From positions 186,001-250,000 of the forward strand of contig NZ_RFFL01000006.1 in the NCBI RefSeq assembly GCF_003696285.1: a DNA stretch of 64,000 nucleotides. Reading direction: 5' to 3'. The notes beneath the pieces were generated by a model that ran no database searches, had not been told where the DNA came from, and worked only from the letters and a program-made list of their open reading frames with translations. The stretch's first letter is position 1. Each line of letters begins with the position of its first letter. The position numbers were made by a program, and so were the translations under genes. This document shows, piece by piece, positions 8,868 to 18,471 of this stretch. This DNA comes from Stutzerimonas nitrititolerans (GTDB lineage: Bacteria > Pseudomonadota > Gammaproteobacteria > Pseudomonadales > Pseudomonadaceae).

Positions 8868-11153
8868 ATGCGAACCGATGCGAAAGTGGTGCACCTGAAG
8901 GCCGTTCCGGAGAAGCCTGCTTCACCGGCTGGCCGGCTGCCGGTCGCACTCATCAGCGTGCGCGACAAGGCCGCCCAACAGCTGCGCCAGGCGCTGCAGG
9001 TTCTGCTCGACAACGCCGACGATTCCCTGTTCGAAATCGCCGACCGCGCCACCAGCAATGCCGAGCAGAATGCCTTCTTCGAAGCCATGCGCGACCTGCG
9101 CATGAAGCGCCGCAGCATCGAACGCGGCTTCCTGCAGCAGATCTTCGAGTCGTTCGCACGGCTCAACCAGTATGAAATAGGCAAGCCGGCGGAGCCGGAA
9201 AACCTCTCTTTCGACAACCTGACACTGGTACAGAACGACGAACTCGAAGAGTCGGTCGCCATCGACACCATGGTCACCAAGGTCACCAGCCGCGCCGCCC
9301 TTCCGCTCACCCACCTGACCACCCGCATGAACGCGCTAGTGAGCCGCAAGCTCGATGACAAGAGCAACCCGCTCGGGCCGCAGGCGCTGTGCCAGTACTT
9401 TCTCGAGTCGTGCCGCAGCCTGGGTGTGGAAATCAAGGTCAAGCTGATCATCCTCAAGCTCTTCGAGCGCTATGTGCTGGCCGATCTCGACCAGCTCTAT
9501 GCCGAAGCCAACCAGACGCTGATTGGCGCGGGCATCCTGCCCGAACTGCAGTCGGCCCCGCCTCGTCGTAGCCAGCGGCATGCACCGGCAGCGACGACCG
9601 GTGGCGTCTCGAGCGCAACCTACGGCGACTCCGCAAGCCACGCCGAGGATGTCGGCATGCACGAAGCCTTCGGCGCTCTCCAGAGCCTGCTCTCGGAACT
9701 GCGCGGCAGCGCCCTGCCCGCACGCAGTATCCCCAGCGATGCGATACCCATTTCCAGCGGCGACCTGATGCGCCTGCTGTCGCACATGCAGGCGCGTACG
9801 CCGCAGCTAATCGACGACTTCGACCTGCAGGGCCAGCTCGAACAACTGCTGCACAAGGTCAGCGCCAAGAGCGGCAAGTCGCGCGTGGTTGGCGAGGTCG
9901 ACGAAGACGTCATCAACCTGGTTTCGATGCTGTTCGAGTTCATCCTCGACGACCGCACCCTGCCGGATTCGCTCAAGGCCCTGATCGGCCGCCTGCAGAT
10001 CCCGCTGCTCAAGGTCGCCGTGCTGGACAAGTCCTTCTTCAGCCGTGGCAGCCATCCAGCCCGTCGCCTGCTCAACGAGATCGCCACCGCAGCCATGGGC
10101 TGGGGCGATCAGGACGAAGCCCAGCGCGACAGTCTCTACCAGAAGATCGAACAGGTGGTGGCACGCCTGCTCAACGACTTCGTCGACGATCCCGGAATCT
10201 TCTCCGAGCTGCTCGCCGACTTCCTGGCCTTCACCGGCGACGAGCGCCGCCGCAGCGAGCTGCTCGAACAGCGCACCCGCGACGCTGAAGAGGGCCGCGC
10301 CAAGGCAGAGATGGCGCGCCAGGAAGTCGAGCAGGTATTGAACGAACGCCTGCTTGGCAAGACGCTTCCGGAGGTCGTGGTTCGCCTGCTGCAGGAAGCC
10401 TGGAGCAAGGTGCTGCTGCTGACCTGCCTCAAGCATGGCACCCAGTCCGAGCAATGGGATGCCGCGCTGGCGACCATGGACGATCTGATCTGGAGCGTCG
10501 CTCCGCATGACGATCCCGAATCCCGCGAACGCCTGCTGAAACTGGTGCCCAGCCTGCTGAAGGCACTGCGCGAAGGCCTGGTCAGCGCCGCCTTCGATCC
10601 CTTCTCCACAGGCGAGTTCTTCACGCAGCTCGAAGCGCTGCATGTACAGGCGTTGCAGCAGTTCGATCAGCCGAGCGCACAGCCTGCGCCCGTCGCGGTA
10701 CCGCCCCCCTCAGCCGCCATCACTGGCGGACGATTCGAGCCCTCACCATCGAAACCAGCCAGCGAGCCACCTGCGCCAGCCATGATCGAGGTGGTGGAAG
10801 AAATCATGTTGCTGGCACCCGGCGAAAGCCGCGAGCAGGAGCCGGAGATCAACCTCGCCGACAACGACGAAGCGCTGACGCAGGTGGACAACCTGCGGGT
10901 GGGCAGTTGGGTGGAATTCCAGGAAGACGAGGAGCACAAGCTCCGCTGCAAGCTGGCGGCGATCATCAAGCCCACCGGCAAGTACATCTTCGTCAATCGA
11001 ACCGGAATGAAGGTGCTGGAGAAAACCCGCATGGGCCTGGCCATCGAATTCCGTCGCGACGCGATCCGCCTGCTCAACGACACCCTACTGTTCGATCGTG
11101 CCCTTGAGTCGGTGATCGACAACCTGCGAACCCTCAAGAGCAGCAACCGCTAA
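8868..11153 (+). CDS. DUF1631 domain-containing protein
   Basis: 761 aa soluble protein of the DUF1631 family, common in gammaproteobacteria and of unknown function. No transmembrane helix or signal peptide is seen. A Pro/Ala-rich linker (about 610-650) separates the main helical part from a C-terminal PilZ-like segment containing VGSWVEFQEDEEHKLRCKLAAI, which could relate to cyclic-di-GMP; that is inference, as no RxxxR motif is obvious. The ATG at 8868 is chosen over a TTG at 8832 because GCAGGGAGAG lies at proper distance. Confidence 0.8.
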   Translation: MRTDAKVVHLKAVPEKPASPAGRLPVALISVRDKAAQQLRQALQVLLDNADDSLFEIADRATSNAEQNAFFEAMRDLRMKRRSIERGFLQQIFESFARLNQYEIGKPAEPENLSFDNLTLVQNDELEESVAIDTMVTKVTSRAALPLTHLTTRMNALVSRKLDDKSNPLGPQALCQYFLESCRSLGVEIKVKLIILKLFERYVLADLDQLYAEANQTLIGAGILPELQSAPPRRSQRHAPAATTGGVSSATYGDSASHAEDVGMHEAFGALQSLLSELRGSALPARSIPSDAIPISSGDLMRLLSHMQARTPQLIDDFDLQGQLEQLLHKVSAKSGKSRVVGEVDEDVINLVSMLFEFILDDRTLPDSLKALIGRLQIPLLKVAVLDKSFFSRGSHPARRLLNEIATAAMGWGDQDEAQRDSLYQKIEQVVARLLNDFVDDPGIFSELLADFLAFTGDERRRSELLEQRTRDAEEGRAKAEMARQEVEQVLNERLLGKTLPEVVVRLLQEAWSKVLLLTCLKHGTQSEQWDAALATMDDLIWSVAPHDDPESRERLLKLVPSLLKALREGLVSAAFDPFSTGEFFTQLEALHVQALQQFDQPSAQPAPVAVPPPSAAITGGRFEPSPSKPASEPPAPAMIEVVEEIMLLAPGESREQEPEINLADNDEALTQVDNLRVGSWVEFQEDEEHKLRCKLAAIIKPTGKYIFVNRTGMKVLEKTRMGLAIEFRRDAIRLLNDTLLFDRALESVIDNLRTLKSSNR

Positions 11154-11172
11154 CGCTTGACGCAAGCCTCCC

Positions 11173-11194
11173 GCGCCGCCTCGCCTGGCGGCGC
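11173..11194 (+). terminator. GC-rich hairpin after the DUF1631 gene
   Basis: GCGCCGCC pairs with GGCGGCGC across a six-base loop, 20 bp past the stop codon. Only a short T-run follows (CGTTTGC), so it is a weak intrinsic terminator at best. Confidence 0.4.
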
Positions 11195-11251
11195 GCCTCG
11201 TTTGCGGGCAACCCAGCGCGCCGCAAGCCTCGGCTTTTGCTCCTGCACCGC

Positions 11252-11453
11252 TAGCAGGCCGCTGAAAACGTAGGCGAGGCGGGTAAGACAAGGCAAAAAC
11301 AGCCGAAGAAGCGGAGTTTACTTACTGAAAATGAGCATTACTCACTTCGTTCGCCCTTCGGGCCGCGCTGAAGCGCGTTAGCCGCAAGCGGCTTTCTGAG
11401 GCTGTTTTTAACGCGGTATTGTCAACGCAAGTAGTTTTTCAACGGCCTGTTAG
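11252..11453. repeat. Full copy (C) of the MITE-like repeat family
   Basis: It begins TAGCAGGCCGCTGAAAACG and ends GTTTTTCAACGGCCTGTTA. Inner arms GGCAAAAACAGCC and GGCTGTTTTTAACGCG are complementary to each other, and the middle holds a nested palindrome (AGCCGCAAGCGGCT). It is in the reverse orientation to copy A and occupies most of the gap before the DUF3094 gene. Confidence 0.75.
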
Positions 11454-11480
11454 AATGCTTGCATTCCCTTCGAGGTGCCC

Positions 11481-11654
11481 ATGCCCAGCCGCCTGAATCC
11501 CGACGACCAGAAACGCGTTGACGAATACCTCAGCGCGCCCCAGCACCAGACAGAACGCCGCCCCTTTCGGCCGCTGTTCCTGCTTGCGATGGTGCTTGTC
11601 GTGGTGATCGGCCTGGGCTTGTTGAGCCGCCTCCTGAGCCGCCTGGTGCTATGA
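11481..11654 (+). CDS. DUF3094 small membrane protein
   Basis: 57 aa. The N-terminal half is charged (MPSRLNPDDQKRVDEYL) and the C-terminal half is one transmembrane helix with a conserved-looking LLSRLLSRLVL tail. This matches the DUF3094 family of pseudomonads, which has no known function. A GAGGT ribosome site precedes the ATG. It lies 60 bp upstream of ndh on the same strand and could be co-transcribed, suggesting a membrane role near the respiratory dehydrogenase (inference). Confidence 0.75.
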   Translation: MPSRLNPDDQKRVDEYLSAPQHQTERRPFRPLFLLAMVLVVVIGLGLLSRLLSRLVL

Positions 11655-11714
11655 GCCATTCCGCGCTCGCCCGGGCGCCCAAGCCGATTTCGCAAAACCT
11701 TATGAGTCCTTCCC

Positions 11715-13007
11715 ATGACACATCGCATCATAATCGTCGGCGGCGGCGCCGGCGGCCTGGAACTTGCCACCCGCCTGGGTAATACACTCGGTAAACGCGG
11801 CAAGGCCCGCGTGATCCTGATCGACGCCAATCTGACCCACATCTGGAAGCCACTGTTGCACGAGGTTGCCGCCGGCTCGCTGAATTCGTCGGCCGACGAG
11901 CTCAACTACGTGGCGCAGGCCAAGTGGAATCACTTCGAATTCCAGATGGGCCGCATGAATGGTCTGGACCGCGAACACAAGCGCGTACATCTCGCCGCAT
12001 CGCTCGACGAGCAGGGCAACGAGCTCGTACCGGCTCGCTCGCTCGATTACGACACCCTGGTGATCGCTGTCGGCAGCATCACCAACGATTTCGGCACTCA
12101 GGGCGCGGCGGAACACTGCATCTGCCTGGACACCCGCAAACAGGCCGAGCGCTTCCACCGCCAGCTGCTGGGCCATTACATGCGCGCGCACGCCAGCCAG
12201 GGCCAGCACAACACCATCGGCGTGGCCATCGTCGGTGCAGGAGCGACCGGCGTCGAACTCGCCGCCGAGCTCCACCATGCGGCGCGCGAGCTGGCAGCCT
12301 ACGGCCTGGATGGGATCAAGCCCGAGGACGTCCACATCACGCTGATCGAAGCCGGCCCACGGGTGCTGCCGGCACTGCCGGAGCGCATCAGCCAGCCGGT
12401 GCATCAGACATTGCGCAACCTGGGAGTGACCGTACTGACCGATGCAGCGGTCAGCGAAGTGACGGCGGACGGGCTCCACACGCGAAACGGCGACTTCGTC
12501 CCGGCCAGCCTGAAAGTCTGGGCGGCGGGCATCCAGGCACCGCAATTCCTGCACGAAATAGGCGGCCTGGAGAGCAACAGGATCAATCAGCTGGTCGTGC
12601 GCCCCACACTGCAGACTACCCGTGACGAGAACATCTTCGCCTTCGGCGACTGCGCCGCCTGCCCGCAGCCGGACAGCGACCGCAACGTGCCGCCACGCGC
12701 CCAGGCCGCTCACCAGCAGGCCTCATTGCTCGCCAGATCGATCGCGCTGCGCCTGGAGGGCAGAAGCCTGCCCAGCTATCGCTACCGCGACTACGGCTCG
12801 CTGATCTCGCTGTCGAGCTTCTCGGCGGTGGGCAACCTGATGGGCAACCTGACCGGCAGCATCATGCTCGAAGGCTGGCTGGCGCGCATGTTCTACATCT
12901 CGCTCTATCGCATGCATCAGATCGCGCTGTACGGCGTCATCCGCACCACGCTGATGATGATCGGCGACAAGCTCAGCACCACGGCACCGCGCCTGAAGCT
13001 GCATTGA
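11715..13007 (+). CDS. ndh: Type II NADH dehydrogenase (non-proton-pumping)
   Basis: 430 aa FAD enzyme passing electrons from NADH to quinone at the inner face of the membrane. The N-terminal FAD site is IIIVGGGAGGLELA, the NAD site is VAIVGAGATGVELAAEL near residue 175, and the FAD-contacting IFAFGDCA is near 312. The C-terminal amphipathic stretch would bind the membrane. Other NAD(P)/FAD oxidoreductases share this fold, but length and the AAGSLNSSADE region fit Ndh. Confidence 0.9.
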   Translation: MTHRIIIVGGGAGGLELATRLGNTLGKRGKARVILIDANLTHIWKPLLHEVAAGSLNSSADELNYVAQAKWNHFEFQMGRMNGLDREHKRVHLAASLDEQGNELVPARSLDYDTLVIAVGSITNDFGTQGAAEHCICLDTRKQAERFHRQLLGHYMRAHASQGQHNTIGVAIVGAGATGVELAAELHHAARELAAYGLDGIKPEDVHITLIEAGPRVLPALPERISQPVHQTLRNLGVTVLTDAAVSEVTADGLHTRNGDFVPASLKVWAAGIQAPQFLHEIGGLESNRINQLVVRPTLQTTRDENIFAFGDCAACPQPDSDRNVPPRAQAAHQQASLLARSIALRLEGRSLPSYRYRDYGSLISLSSFSAVGNLMGNLTGSIMLEGWLARMFYISLYRMHQIALYGVIRTTLMMIGDKLSTTAPRLKLH

Positions 13008-13069
13008 GGCCGACACGGGGGCCAGCGACGCTGGTCTCCGTGCATACAGCCGAAAGGGAGATGAAAACG

Positions 13070-13105
13070 AAAAAACCGAAAGCCCTTGCGAACTTTCGGT
13101 TTTTT
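13070..13105. terminator. Bidirectional intrinsic terminator between ndh and tRNA genes
   Basis: AAAAAACCGAAAG pairs with CTTTCGGTTTTTT across a short loop, giving a GC stem flanked by A- and T-tracts on both strands. It can terminate ndh rightward and the tRNA operon leftward. Confidence 0.9.
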
Positions 13106-13127
13106 CTGGCTTCCTGCGAAGCGAATA

Positions 13128-13203
13128 TGGTGGGTCGTGTAGGATTCGAACCTACGACCAATTGGTTAAAAGCCAACTGCTCTACCAACTGAGCTAACGA
13201 CCC
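13128..13203 (-). tRNA. tRNA-Lys (anticodon TTT)
   Basis: The reverse complement begins GGGTCGTTAGCTCAGTTGG and ends with an encoded CCA. The anticodon loop reads CTTTTAA, giving TTT; the T-arm contains GGTTCGAATCC. It is the last gene of a three-tRNA minus-strand cluster. Confidence 0.96.
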
Positions 13204-13208
13204 GAAGT

Positions 13209-13285
13209 TGGTCGGGGTAGGGGGATTCGAACTCCCGACATCCTGCTCCCAAAGCAGGCGCGCTACCGGACTGCGCTATACCCCG
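13209..13285 (-). tRNA. tRNA-Pro (anticodon TGG)
   Basis: The reverse complement begins CGGGGTATAGCGCAGTCCGG and ends with an encoded CCA. The anticodon stem CCTGC/GCAGG closes loop TTTGGGA, giving TGG. It is 77 nt long and lies five bases from tRNA-Lys. Confidence 0.96.
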
Positions 13286-13294
13286 ATAGGAATT

Positions 13295-13370
13295 TGGCTC
13301 CGCGACCAGGACTCGAACCTGGGACCCAATGATTAACAGTCATTTGCTCTACCGACTGAGCTATCGCGGA
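13295..13370 (-). tRNA. tRNA-Asn (anticodon GTT)
   Basis: The reverse complement begins TCCGCGATAGCTCAGTCGG and ends GCGGAGCCA. The anticodon loop CTGTTAA gives GTT. It is the first gene of the cluster; the promoter should lie within 13371-13440, where I see no strong consensus. Confidence 0.96.
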
Positions 13371-13497
13371 ACTTCACTTCCAGCCCTGCTGGCGGCTTGC
13401 GATACTGCTTTGCAATCCCCCCTCAGAGGCGCGCCATTTTACGGTTCTCGACGCGCCTGTCAACCAGAAAATTCGATTTACTACAGCACCTTGCGCG

Positions 13498-13529
13498 AAA
13501 AACGCAGCGGGCCGAATCCGACCCGCTGC
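13498..13529 (-). terminator. Intrinsic terminator of clpB
   Basis: Reading leftward, GCAGCGGG and CCCGCTGC form an 8 bp stem followed by TTTTT, starting 13 bp past the clpB stop codon. Confidence 0.85.
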
Positions 13530-13542
13530 CACCTCATCGCGA

Positions 13543-16107
13543 TCAGGCGAACACGATCTCGTCGCCCTCCACCTTGCCTTCCACGCGGGCACCGGGAGCG
13601 AATGCGCCGGCGAGTATCTTTTGAGCCAGCGGGTTCTCGATCCAACGCTGTATCGCGCGTTTGAGCGGTCGCGCGCCATACACCGGGTCGTAGCCAACCG
13701 CGACCAGCTTGTCCATGGCCTCGTCGCTCAGCTGCAGGCTCAGCTCGCGCTCGGCCAGACGCTGGCGCAGACGCTCGAGCTGTATCTGCGCGATACCGGC
13801 GATCTGCTCCTTGGCCAGCGGGTCGAACACCACGACCTCGTCGATGCGGTTGATGAATTCCGGCCGGAAGTGGTTGCTCACCGCGTCCATCACCGCGGCG
13901 CGCTGGGCATCGGGATCGCCGACCAGCTCCTGGATCTGCGTCGAACCCAGGTTGGAGGTCATCACGATCACCGTATTGCGGAAATCGACGGTACGCCCAT
14001 GGCTGTCGGTCAGGCGCCCGTCCTCCAGAACCTGCAGCAGGATGTTGAACACATCCGGGTGGGCTTTCTCCACCTCGTCGAGTAGGACGACCGAGTAGGG
14101 TTTGCGCCGCACCGCTTCGGTCAGGTAGCCGCCCTCCTCGTAGCCCACATAGCCCGGTGGCGCACCGATCAGACGGGCCACGGAGTGCTTCTCCATGAAC
14201 TCGGACATGTCGATGCGAATCATCGCCTCCTCGGTGTCGAAGAGGAATTCGGCCAGCGCCTTGCACAGCTCGGTCTTGCCCACGCCGGTGGGGCCGAGGA
14301 ACAGGAAGGAGCCGCTCGGGCGATTCGGGTCCGCCAGTCCGGCGCGCGAACGGCGCACGGCGTTCGCCACGGAAACCACTGCCTCATGCTGGCCGATGAC
14401 CCGTTGGTGCAGCAGGTCCTCCATTTTCAGCAGCTTGTCGCGCTCGCCTTCGAGCATCTTCGAGACGGGGATGCCGGTCCACTTGGAAACCACTTCGGCG
14501 ATTTCCTCGTCGGTGACCTTGTTGCGCAGCAGCTGGTTCTCGGACTTGCCGTGCTGATCGACCATCTGCAGGCTGCGCTCGAAGTCGGGAATGATGCCGT
14601 ACTGCAGCTCGGCCATGCGCGCCAGATCGCCCTTGCGCCGGGCCGCCTCGAGTTCGGCCTTGGCCTGCTCGATCTTCTGCTGGATCTGCGCCGAGCCTTG
14701 CACCTCGGCCTTCTCGGACTTCCAGATCTCCTCGAGATCGGCATATTCCTTCTCGAGCTTGACCACCTCCTCCTCGAGTTTGGCCAGGCGCTTCATGGTC
14801 GCCTCGTCGTCTTCCTTCTTCAGCGCCTCGCGCTCGATCTTCAGCTGGATCAGCCGCCGATCCAGGCGGTCGAGCGCTTCGGGCTTGGAGTCGATTTCCA
14901 TGCGGATACGGCTGGCGGCCTCGTCGATCAGGTCGATGGCCTTGTCCGGCAACTGGCGATCGGTGATGTAGCGATGCGACAGCTTGGCCGCCGCGATGAT
15001 GGCGCCGTCAGTGATGCTGACGCCGTGGTGAACCTCATAGCGCTCCTTGAGGCCGCGCAGGATGGCGATGGTGTCCTCCTCGCTCGGCTCTTCCACCAGC
15101 ACTTTCTGGAAGCGTCGCTCCAGCGCGGCGTCCTTCTCGATGTACTGGCGATACTCATCGAGCGTGGTCGCGCCCACGCAGTGCAATTCGCCACGCGACA
15201 AGGCCGGCTTGAGCATGTTGCCGGCGTCCATGGCGCCCTCGGCCTTGCCGGCGCCGACCATGGTGTGCAACTCGTCGATGAAGAGAATCACGCGCCCTTC
15301 CTGCTTGCTCAGTTCGTTGAGCACGGCCTTCAGGCGCTCCTCGAACTCGCCGCGGAACTTGGCACCGGCTATCAGCGAGCCCATGTCCAGCGACAACAGG
15401 CGCTTGTCCTTGAGGCCATCGGGTACCTCGCCGTTGACGATGCGCTGCGCCAGCCCTTCGACGATGGCAGTCTTGCCGACGCCCGGCTCGCCGATCAGCA
15501 CCGGGTTGTTCTTGGTGCGACGCTGCAGCACCTGGATGGTGCGGCGGATCTCGTCGTCACGCCCGATCACCGGGTCCAGCCGTCCCTCCTCGGCACGCTT
15601 GGTCATGTCGACGGTGTACTTGTCAAGTGCCTGGCGCGATTCCTCGGCGTTGGGGTCGTTGACCGCTTCGCCACCGCGCAGGTTGCTGATGGCATTCTCC
15701 AGCGCCTTCTTGCTCACGCCCTGGGCCAGCAACAACTTGCCCAGGCGGGTGTTGTTGTCCAGTGCGGCGAGCAGCACCAGCTCGCTGGAGATGTATTGGT
15801 CGCCCTTCTGCTGCGCCAGCCGATCAGCCTGGTTGAGCAGGCGCGCCAGGTCGGGCGACATGTTCATGTCGCCGGTAGGGTTCTGCAGCTTGGGCAGCTG
15901 GTCCAGTTCCTTGGTCAGGGCCTGGCGCAAGCCGTTGATGTCGAAACCGACCTGCATCAGCAGTGGCCTGATGGAGCCGCCTTGCTGCTCGAGCAGCGCC
16001 TGCATCAGATGCAGTGGCTCGATGGAGGGATGATCCAGACCGACGGCGATGGATTGGGCATCGGACAGCGCGAGCTGCAACTTGCTGGTCAAACGATCGA
16101 TACGCAT
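13543..16107 (-). CDS. clpB: ATP-dependent disaggregase ClpB
   Basis: 854 aa Hsp100 chaperone that resolves aggregates with DnaK. Order: Clp-N repeats (1-145), AAA-1 with Walker A GEPGVGKT (about 205), the long coiled-coil middle domain (about 410-525) that distinguishes ClpB from ClpA, and AAA-2 with GPTGVGKT (about 605) and [13 protein letters not shown]. An AAGGTGAT ribosome site precedes the ATG at 16107. A heat-shock type promoter lies upstream, fitting its expected control. Confidence 0.97.
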   Translation of the reverse strand: MRIDRLTSKLQLALSDAQSIAVGLDHPSIEPLHLMQALLEQQGGSIRPLLMQVGFDINGLRQALTKELDQLPKLQNPTGDMNMSPDLARLLNQADRLAQQKGDQYISSELVLLAALDNNTRLGKLLLAQGVSKKALENAISNLRGGEAVNDPNAEESRQALDKYTVDMTKRAEEGRLDPVIGRDDEIRRTIQVLQRRTKNNPVLIGEPGVGKTAIVEGLAQRIVNGEVPDGLKDKRLLSLDMGSLIAGAKFRGEFEERLKAVLNELSKQEGRVILFIDELHTMVGAGKAEGAMDAGNMLKPALSRGELHCVGATTLDEYRQYIEKDAALERRFQKVLVEEPSEEDTIAILRGLKERYEVHHGVSITDGAIIAAAKLSHRYITDRQLPDKAIDLIDEAASRIRMEIDSKPEALDRLDRRLIQLKIEREALKKEDDEATMKRLAKLEEEVVKLEKEYADLEEIWKSEKAEVQGSAQIQQKIEQAKAELEAARRKGDLARMAELQYGIIPDFERSLQMVDQHGKSENQLLRNKVTDEEIAEVVSKWTGIPVSKMLEGERDKLLKMEDLLHQRVIGQHEAVVSVANAVRRSRAGLADPNRPSGSFLFLGPTGVGKTELCKALAEFLFDTEEAMIRIDMSEFMEKHSVARLIGAPPGYVGYEEGGYLTEAVRRKPYSVVLLDEVEKAHPDVFNILLQVLEDGRLTDSHGRTVDFRNTVIVMTSNLGSTQIQELVGDPDAQRAAVMDAVSNHFRPEFINRIDEVVVFDPLAKEQIAGIAQIQLERLRQRLAERELSLQLSDEAMDKLVAVGYDPVYGARPLKRAIQRWIENPLAQKILAGAFAPGARVEGKVEGDEIVFA

Positions 16108-16178
16108 GTAATCACCTTTCTAGTAAGCAGGCCGGCGCAGCGGATCGCACCGTGAACAGAAACCTGCGGGATGAAACT

Positions 16179-16207
16179 TAGATAAGGATGATTGTTGGAG
16201 ATTCAAG
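16179..16207 (-). promoter_or_regulatory. Predicted sigma-32 promoter of clpB
   Basis: Reading leftward: CTTGAA, a 14-base spacer, then CCTTATCTA, compared with the sigma-32 consensus CTTGAA-N13-15-CCCCATNTA. The -35 is perfect and the -10 keeps seven of nine bases. The start point would lie about 65 bp before the clpB ATG. Confidence 0.7.
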
Positions 16208-16237
16208 CCGAATGGCATTGATGCAAGTCATGCGTGC

Positions 16238-16295
16238 GGGCTGGAGGCTGGTGCTTCGAGCCGAGCGCGCTGCTCTCGTCCCGCCCTTCCAGCCC
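16238..16295. repeat. Short inverted repeat (CTGGA type)
   Basis: GGGCTGGA at 16238 pairs with TCCAGCCC ending at 16295, between the clpB promoter and the OsmC-like stop codon. It may end the upstream gene's transcript, but there is no T-tract. Confidence 0.35.
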
Positions 16296-16307
16296 ATGGC
16301 GCTTCAC

Positions 16308-16730
16308 TCAACCCAGTTCGACGATCTCGTAGTCATGAGTGATTTCGACGCCCGCACGCCCGAGCATGATCGAGGCCGAGCAGTACTTCTCGGCCGACAG
16401 CTCGACCGCGCGCTTGACATGGGCTTCCTTCAGGCCGCGCCCCTTCACCACGAAACGCAGATGGATCCGGGTGAACACCTTGGGGTCTTCGGTCGCACGC
16501 TCGGCCTCCAGGAAGGCCTCGCAACTTTCCACCGCCTGGCGGGATTTGCGGAGAATGCTAACCACGTCGAAGTTGCTGCAGCCACCAAGGCCCAACAGCA
16601 GCATCTCCATCGGCCGCACGCCGAGGTTACGTCCGCCGTTCTCCGGCGGCCCATCCATCACCACCACGTGACCGCTGCCCGACTCACCGAGAAACATTGC
16701 CTCGCCGGCCCACTGGATGCGTGCTTTCAT
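16308..16730 (-). CDS. OsmC-like peroxiredoxin-family protein
   Basis: 140 aa with the two spaced cysteine regions of the OsmC/Ohr fold: GLGGCSNFDVV (about residue 60) and EKYCSASIML (about residue 118). The ATG at 16730 is preceded by GGAGG, so it is favoured over the longer frame. It resembles the YhfA subgroup, which lies next to crp/vfr in several gammaproteobacteria, as here. Peroxide or thiol activity is inferred from the family. Confidence 0.85.
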   Translation of the reverse strand: MKARIQWAGEAMFLGESGSGHVVVMDGPPENGGRNLGVRPMEMLLLGLGGCSNFDVVSILRKSRQAVESCEAFLEAERATEDPKVFTRIHLRFVVKGRGLKEAHVKRAVELSAEKYCSASIMLGRAGVEITHDYEIVELG

Positions 16731-16945
16731 CAATAGCCTCCGCTGAAAAGGGGCGAAGCTTAGCATGGCAGCCTCAACCGACCGCAGACCGCACGCGGCG
16801 AAAAAAGTTGCACCTGCGCTGATATTCGTGTCGCAGTTTTGTTATCCACACGGACCGGTCTGTTAAGCTCGCCGCACTGACAGCGAACGCAGTCATAAAA
16901 AATAAGAATTTAGCCTCCCTATTGGACTATTTCCGGGACTACAGC

Positions 16946-17590
16946 ATGGTCGCTATTACACTCACCCCCAAGATCAAGAACATCGACAAACTGCTCGCAC
17001 ACTGCCACCGCCGCCGCTATACCGCGAAGAGCACGATCATTTATGCGGGCGACCGTTGCGAGACCTTGTTCTTCATCGTCAAAGGATCGGTCACCATCCT
17101 CATCGAGGATGACGATGGCCGGGAGATGATCATCGCCTATCTCAACTCCGGCGATTTCTTCGGTGAAATGGGTCTGTTCGAAAAAGAAGGTTCCGAGAAG
17201 GAACGCAGCGCCTGGGTCCGCGCCAAGACCGAGTGCGAAGTGGCCGAATTGAGCTACGCCAAGTTCCGCGAACTGACGCAGCAGGATCCCGACATTCTCT
17301 ATGCCCTGGGCAGCCAGATGGCCGAACGCCTGCGCGCCACGACTCGCAAGGTGGGCGACCTGGCGTTTCTCGACGTCACCGGCCGCGTCGCGCGCACCCT
17401 GCTCGACCTGTGCAAGCAGCCCGACGCCATGACCCACCCCGACGGCATGCAGATCAAGATCACCCGTCAGGAAATCGGCCGTATCGTCGGCTGCTCACGG
17501 GAAATGGTCGGCCGAGTGCTCAAGAGCCTCGAAGCCCAGGGGCTGGTTTACGTCAAAGGCAAGACGATGGTGGTGTTCGGCACACGCTGA
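16946..17590 (+). CDS. vfr: Vfr, CRP-family cAMP receptor regulator
   Basis: 214 aa global regulator. The cAMP-binding barrel includes [11 protein letters not shown]; the helix-turn-helix is [19 protein letters not shown] near residue 170. Starting at MVAITLTPK (16946) matches the P. aeruginosa protein in length and sequence as I recall it; the frame extends eight codons further up. It is divergent from the OsmC-like gene with 215 bp between starts. It controls virulence and motility genes in P. aeruginosa; targets here are not shown. Confidence 0.95.
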   Translation: MVAITLTPKIKNIDKLLAHCHRRRYTAKSTIIYAGDRCETLFFIVKGSVTILIEDDDGREMIIAYLNSGDFFGEMGLFEKEGSEKERSAWVRAKTECEVAELSYAKFRELTQQDPDILYALGSQMAERLRATTRKVGDLAFLDVTGRVARTLLDLCKQPDAMTHPDGMQIKITRQEIGRIVGCSREMVGRVLKSLEAQGLVYVKGKTMVVFGTR

Positions 17591-17611
17591 ACGGCCCATC
17601 CACCATGACGT

Positions 17612-17640
17612 GAAAAAGCCGGCGTATAGCCGGCTTTTTC
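17612..17640. terminator. Bidirectional terminator between vfr and trpC
   Basis: GAAAAAGCCGGC and GCCGGCTTTTTC form a perfect stem with A/T-tracts on both sides, between convergent stop codons. Confidence 0.92.
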
Positions 17641-17658
17641 AGTTTCAGCGCCCGAACT

Positions 17659-18471
17659 TCAGGCCCTGCCTCGCCCCGGAAAGAACAGACGCTGCAATTC
17701 GTGTCCCGGCTGTTCGGCCCGGATGAAGGCTTCGCCCACCAGGAATGCATGAACCTCGTTGATCTCCATCAGCTCGACATCGGCCCGATGCAGAATGCCG
17801 CTTTCGGTGATCACCACACGGTCGCGCGGGATACCCGGCAGCAGGTCCAGCGTGGTATCGAGATTCACCTCGAAGGTGTGCAGGTTGCGATTGTTGATGC
17901 CCACCAGTGGCGTTTCCAGATGCAACGCTCGCTCGAGCTCGGCGCTGTCATGCACCTCCACCAGCACATCCAGCCCCTGCTCCTTCGCCACGGCCGCCAG
18001 CTCGGCCATACGCCCATCGTCCAGTGCGGCGACGATCAGCAGGATGCAGTCGGCGCCAATCGCCCGCGCTTCGACGACCTGGTAGGGATCGATCATGAAA
18101 TCCTTGCGGATCACCGGTAGCGCACACGCCGCACGGGCCTGCTGCAGGTAGGCATCGGCGCCCTGGAAGAAATCCACGTCGGTCAGCACCGAAAGGCAGG
18201 TCGCGCCGCCGGCCTGGTAGCTCTCGGCAATCTCCGCCGGAACGAAGTTCTCGCGCAGCACGCCCTTGCTCGGTGAAGCCTTCTTGATCTCGGCGATCAC
18301 CGCCGGCTGTTTCTTGCCGACCTGCTCCTGCAATGCACTGGCGAAGCCGCGCACCGGATCGGCCGCCGCTGCCAGACGTTCCAGTTCGGCCAGGCCGACC
18401 CGCGCCCGGCGCTCGGCAACCTCCTCGGCCTTGCGCGCGACAATCTTCTCGAGGACCGTGGGCACGCTCAT
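17659..18471 (-). CDS. trpC: Indole-3-glycerol phosphate synthase
   Basis: 270 aa TIM-barrel enzyme closing the indole ring in tryptophan synthesis. Visible: [13 protein letters not shown] (catalytic Lys), [36 protein letters not shown] and ITESGI. Its start overlaps the trpD stop by four bases (ATGA), so translation is probably coupled. It is the last gene of trpEGDC. It is a stand-alone enzyme, not fused to TrpF as in E. coli. Confidence 0.97.
   Translation of the reverse strand: MSVPTVLEKIVARKAEEVAERRARVGLAELERLAAAADPVRGFASALQEQVGKKQPAVIAEIKKASPSKGVLRENFVPAEIAESYQAGGATCLSVLTDVDFFQGADAYLQQARAACALPVIRKDFMIDPYQVVEARAIGADCILLIVAALDDGRMAELAAVAKEQGLDVLVEVHDSAELERALHLETPLVGINNRNLHTFEVNLDTTLDLLPGIPRDRVVITESGILHRADVELMEINEVHAFLVGEAFIRAEQPGHELQRLFFPGRGRA

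Noticed and set aside
14185-16155. Long plus-strand open frame (656 codons)
   Set aside because: It lies antisense to clpB, which has clear domains; long antisense frames are expected in GC-rich coding DNA.
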